A stretch of DNA of 64,000 nucleotides, from positions 62,001 to 126,000 of the forward strand of contig JADJNS010000027.1 in the NCBI GenBank assembly GCA_016714225.1, written 5' to 3'. The notes beneath the pieces were generated by a model that was given only the letters and a program-made list of their open reading frames with translations, had not been told where the DNA came from and searched no databases. The position numbers were made by a program, and so were the translations under genes. Shown one piece after another: positions 63,669-64,000 of this stretch (position 1 is its first letter; each line of letters opens with the position of its first letter). The stretch is from Archangiaceae bacterium (GTDB taxonomy: Bacteria; Myxococcota; Myxococcia; Myxococcales; Myxococcaceae).

Positions 63669-64000
63669 TGCGGCGCTTCGAGCGATACGTGGCGATCGGT
63701 GACAGCACCACCGAGGGCCTCGATGACCCCGACGGCCGCGGTGGGTATCGCGGGTGGGCCGACCGCCTCGCCGAGCGCGTCGCGCGCCACCAGGGCGGGC
63801 TGCTCTACGCGAACCTGGCGGTGCGCGGGCTTCAGGCGCGCCAGATTCGCGAACAGCAGCTGGCGGCGGCGCTGGCGCTGAAGCCCGATCTGGTGACGGT
63901 GGTGGTGGGCATGAACGACCTGATCCGCCCGTCGTTCGATCAGGCCGCGGTGATCGGCGACCTCGCCGGCGTGATGGAGCCGCTGCGCGACGCGGGCGCC
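63668..64000 (+). CDS. SGNH/GDSL-family hydrolase (cut by window edge)
   Basis: 111 codons lie in the window. Block I is YVAIGDSTTEGLDD with the nucleophile Ser, block II is ANLAVRG and block III is VVVGMNDLIRP with the Gly/Asn oxyanion residues. The His-containing block V lies beyond the edge. Members are esterases or lipases of varied substrate. Its start overlaps the slyX stop. Confidence 0.92.
   Translation, partial: MRRFERYVAIGDSTTEGLDDPDGRGGYRGWADRLAERVARHQGGLLYANLAVRGLQARQIREQQLAAALALKPDLVTVVVGMNDLIRPSFDQAAVIGDLAGVMEPLRDAGA

Overview
The window is high-GC, densely packed chromosomal DNA from a member of the Myxococcota (a myxobacterial deltaproteobacterium). This is inferred from several features: a MYXO-CTERM-type tail (GCGC, a hydrophobic stretch, then RRRR), MopE-like CDGxDNDCDG metal-binding repeats, Cys-rich lipoproteins, PEGA-domain kinases, PilZ and WD40 lipoproteins, and two operators resembling the Myxococcus LexA motif. 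I cannot name a species. No phage, transposase, CRISPR array or rRNA was seen.

Layout. 0-4.6 kb: lipoproteins, then a leftward group of methyltransferase, DUF493, PIN-PhoH and GreB, with a divergent Ig-like lipoprotein. 4.65-6.8 kb: tRNA-Lys(UUU) and tRNA-Glu(UUC), with a transmembrane pseudokinase whose frame opens at the first base after tRNA-Glu, then a cytochrome c. 6.8-10.9 kb: an unknown protein, a Cys-rich lipoprotein and formate-THF ligase. 10.9-17.7 kb: a YhcG-type PDDEXK nuclease with an apparent LexA operator against its start codon, running into a partial complex I operon (nuoC-D-G-H-I) that seems to have its own promoter inside the nuclease gene. 17.7-22.1 kb: an AmpG-like permease, a 1 kb gene-poor stretch, a frameshifted ferredoxin, a metallophosphoesterase and three kinds of repeat (45-bp-period palindromes, a 13-bp minisatellite, a 185-bp imperfect hairpin).

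22-33 kb: an ABC-F ATPase divergent from an active PEGA kinase; a zinc-peptidase/ATP-grasp pair; an esterase, a TSUP permease, a PilZ-TM-AMIN protein and membrane proteins. 33-42 kb: MoxR/VWA/cNMP-binding operon; a leftward set of frameshifted trypsin-like protease, LCAT-like lipase and frameshifted YceI; DUF2062-methyltransferase divergent from a GT2-acyltransferase fusion plus Nudix. 42-47.3 kb: WD40 lipoprotein, MoaC, M23 peptidase, PP2C phosphatase and RecN (with an SOS-like operator). 47.3-53.5 kb: secreted proteins: a PA14 protein, a YjbR remnant, a VWA/MopE/MYXO-CTERM protein and a MopE/FGE-like lipoprotein. 53.6-64 kb: outer-membrane protein, SpoU methylase, GNAT, hotdog protein, lipase, CrtI-like oxidoreductase, SWIM-SNF2 helicase, zinc-ribbon protein, RNase HI, SlyX and a cut-off SGNH hydrolase.

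Two window-wide signals deserve attention. First, several genes that start a transcription unit carry a -10-like hexamer exactly 8 nt before the start codon and no visible Shine-Dalgarno, which suggests leaderless mRNAs. Second, four genes are broken by single-base indels, which could be real decay or consensus errors. Function assignments come from reading motifs by eye; no database search was run.
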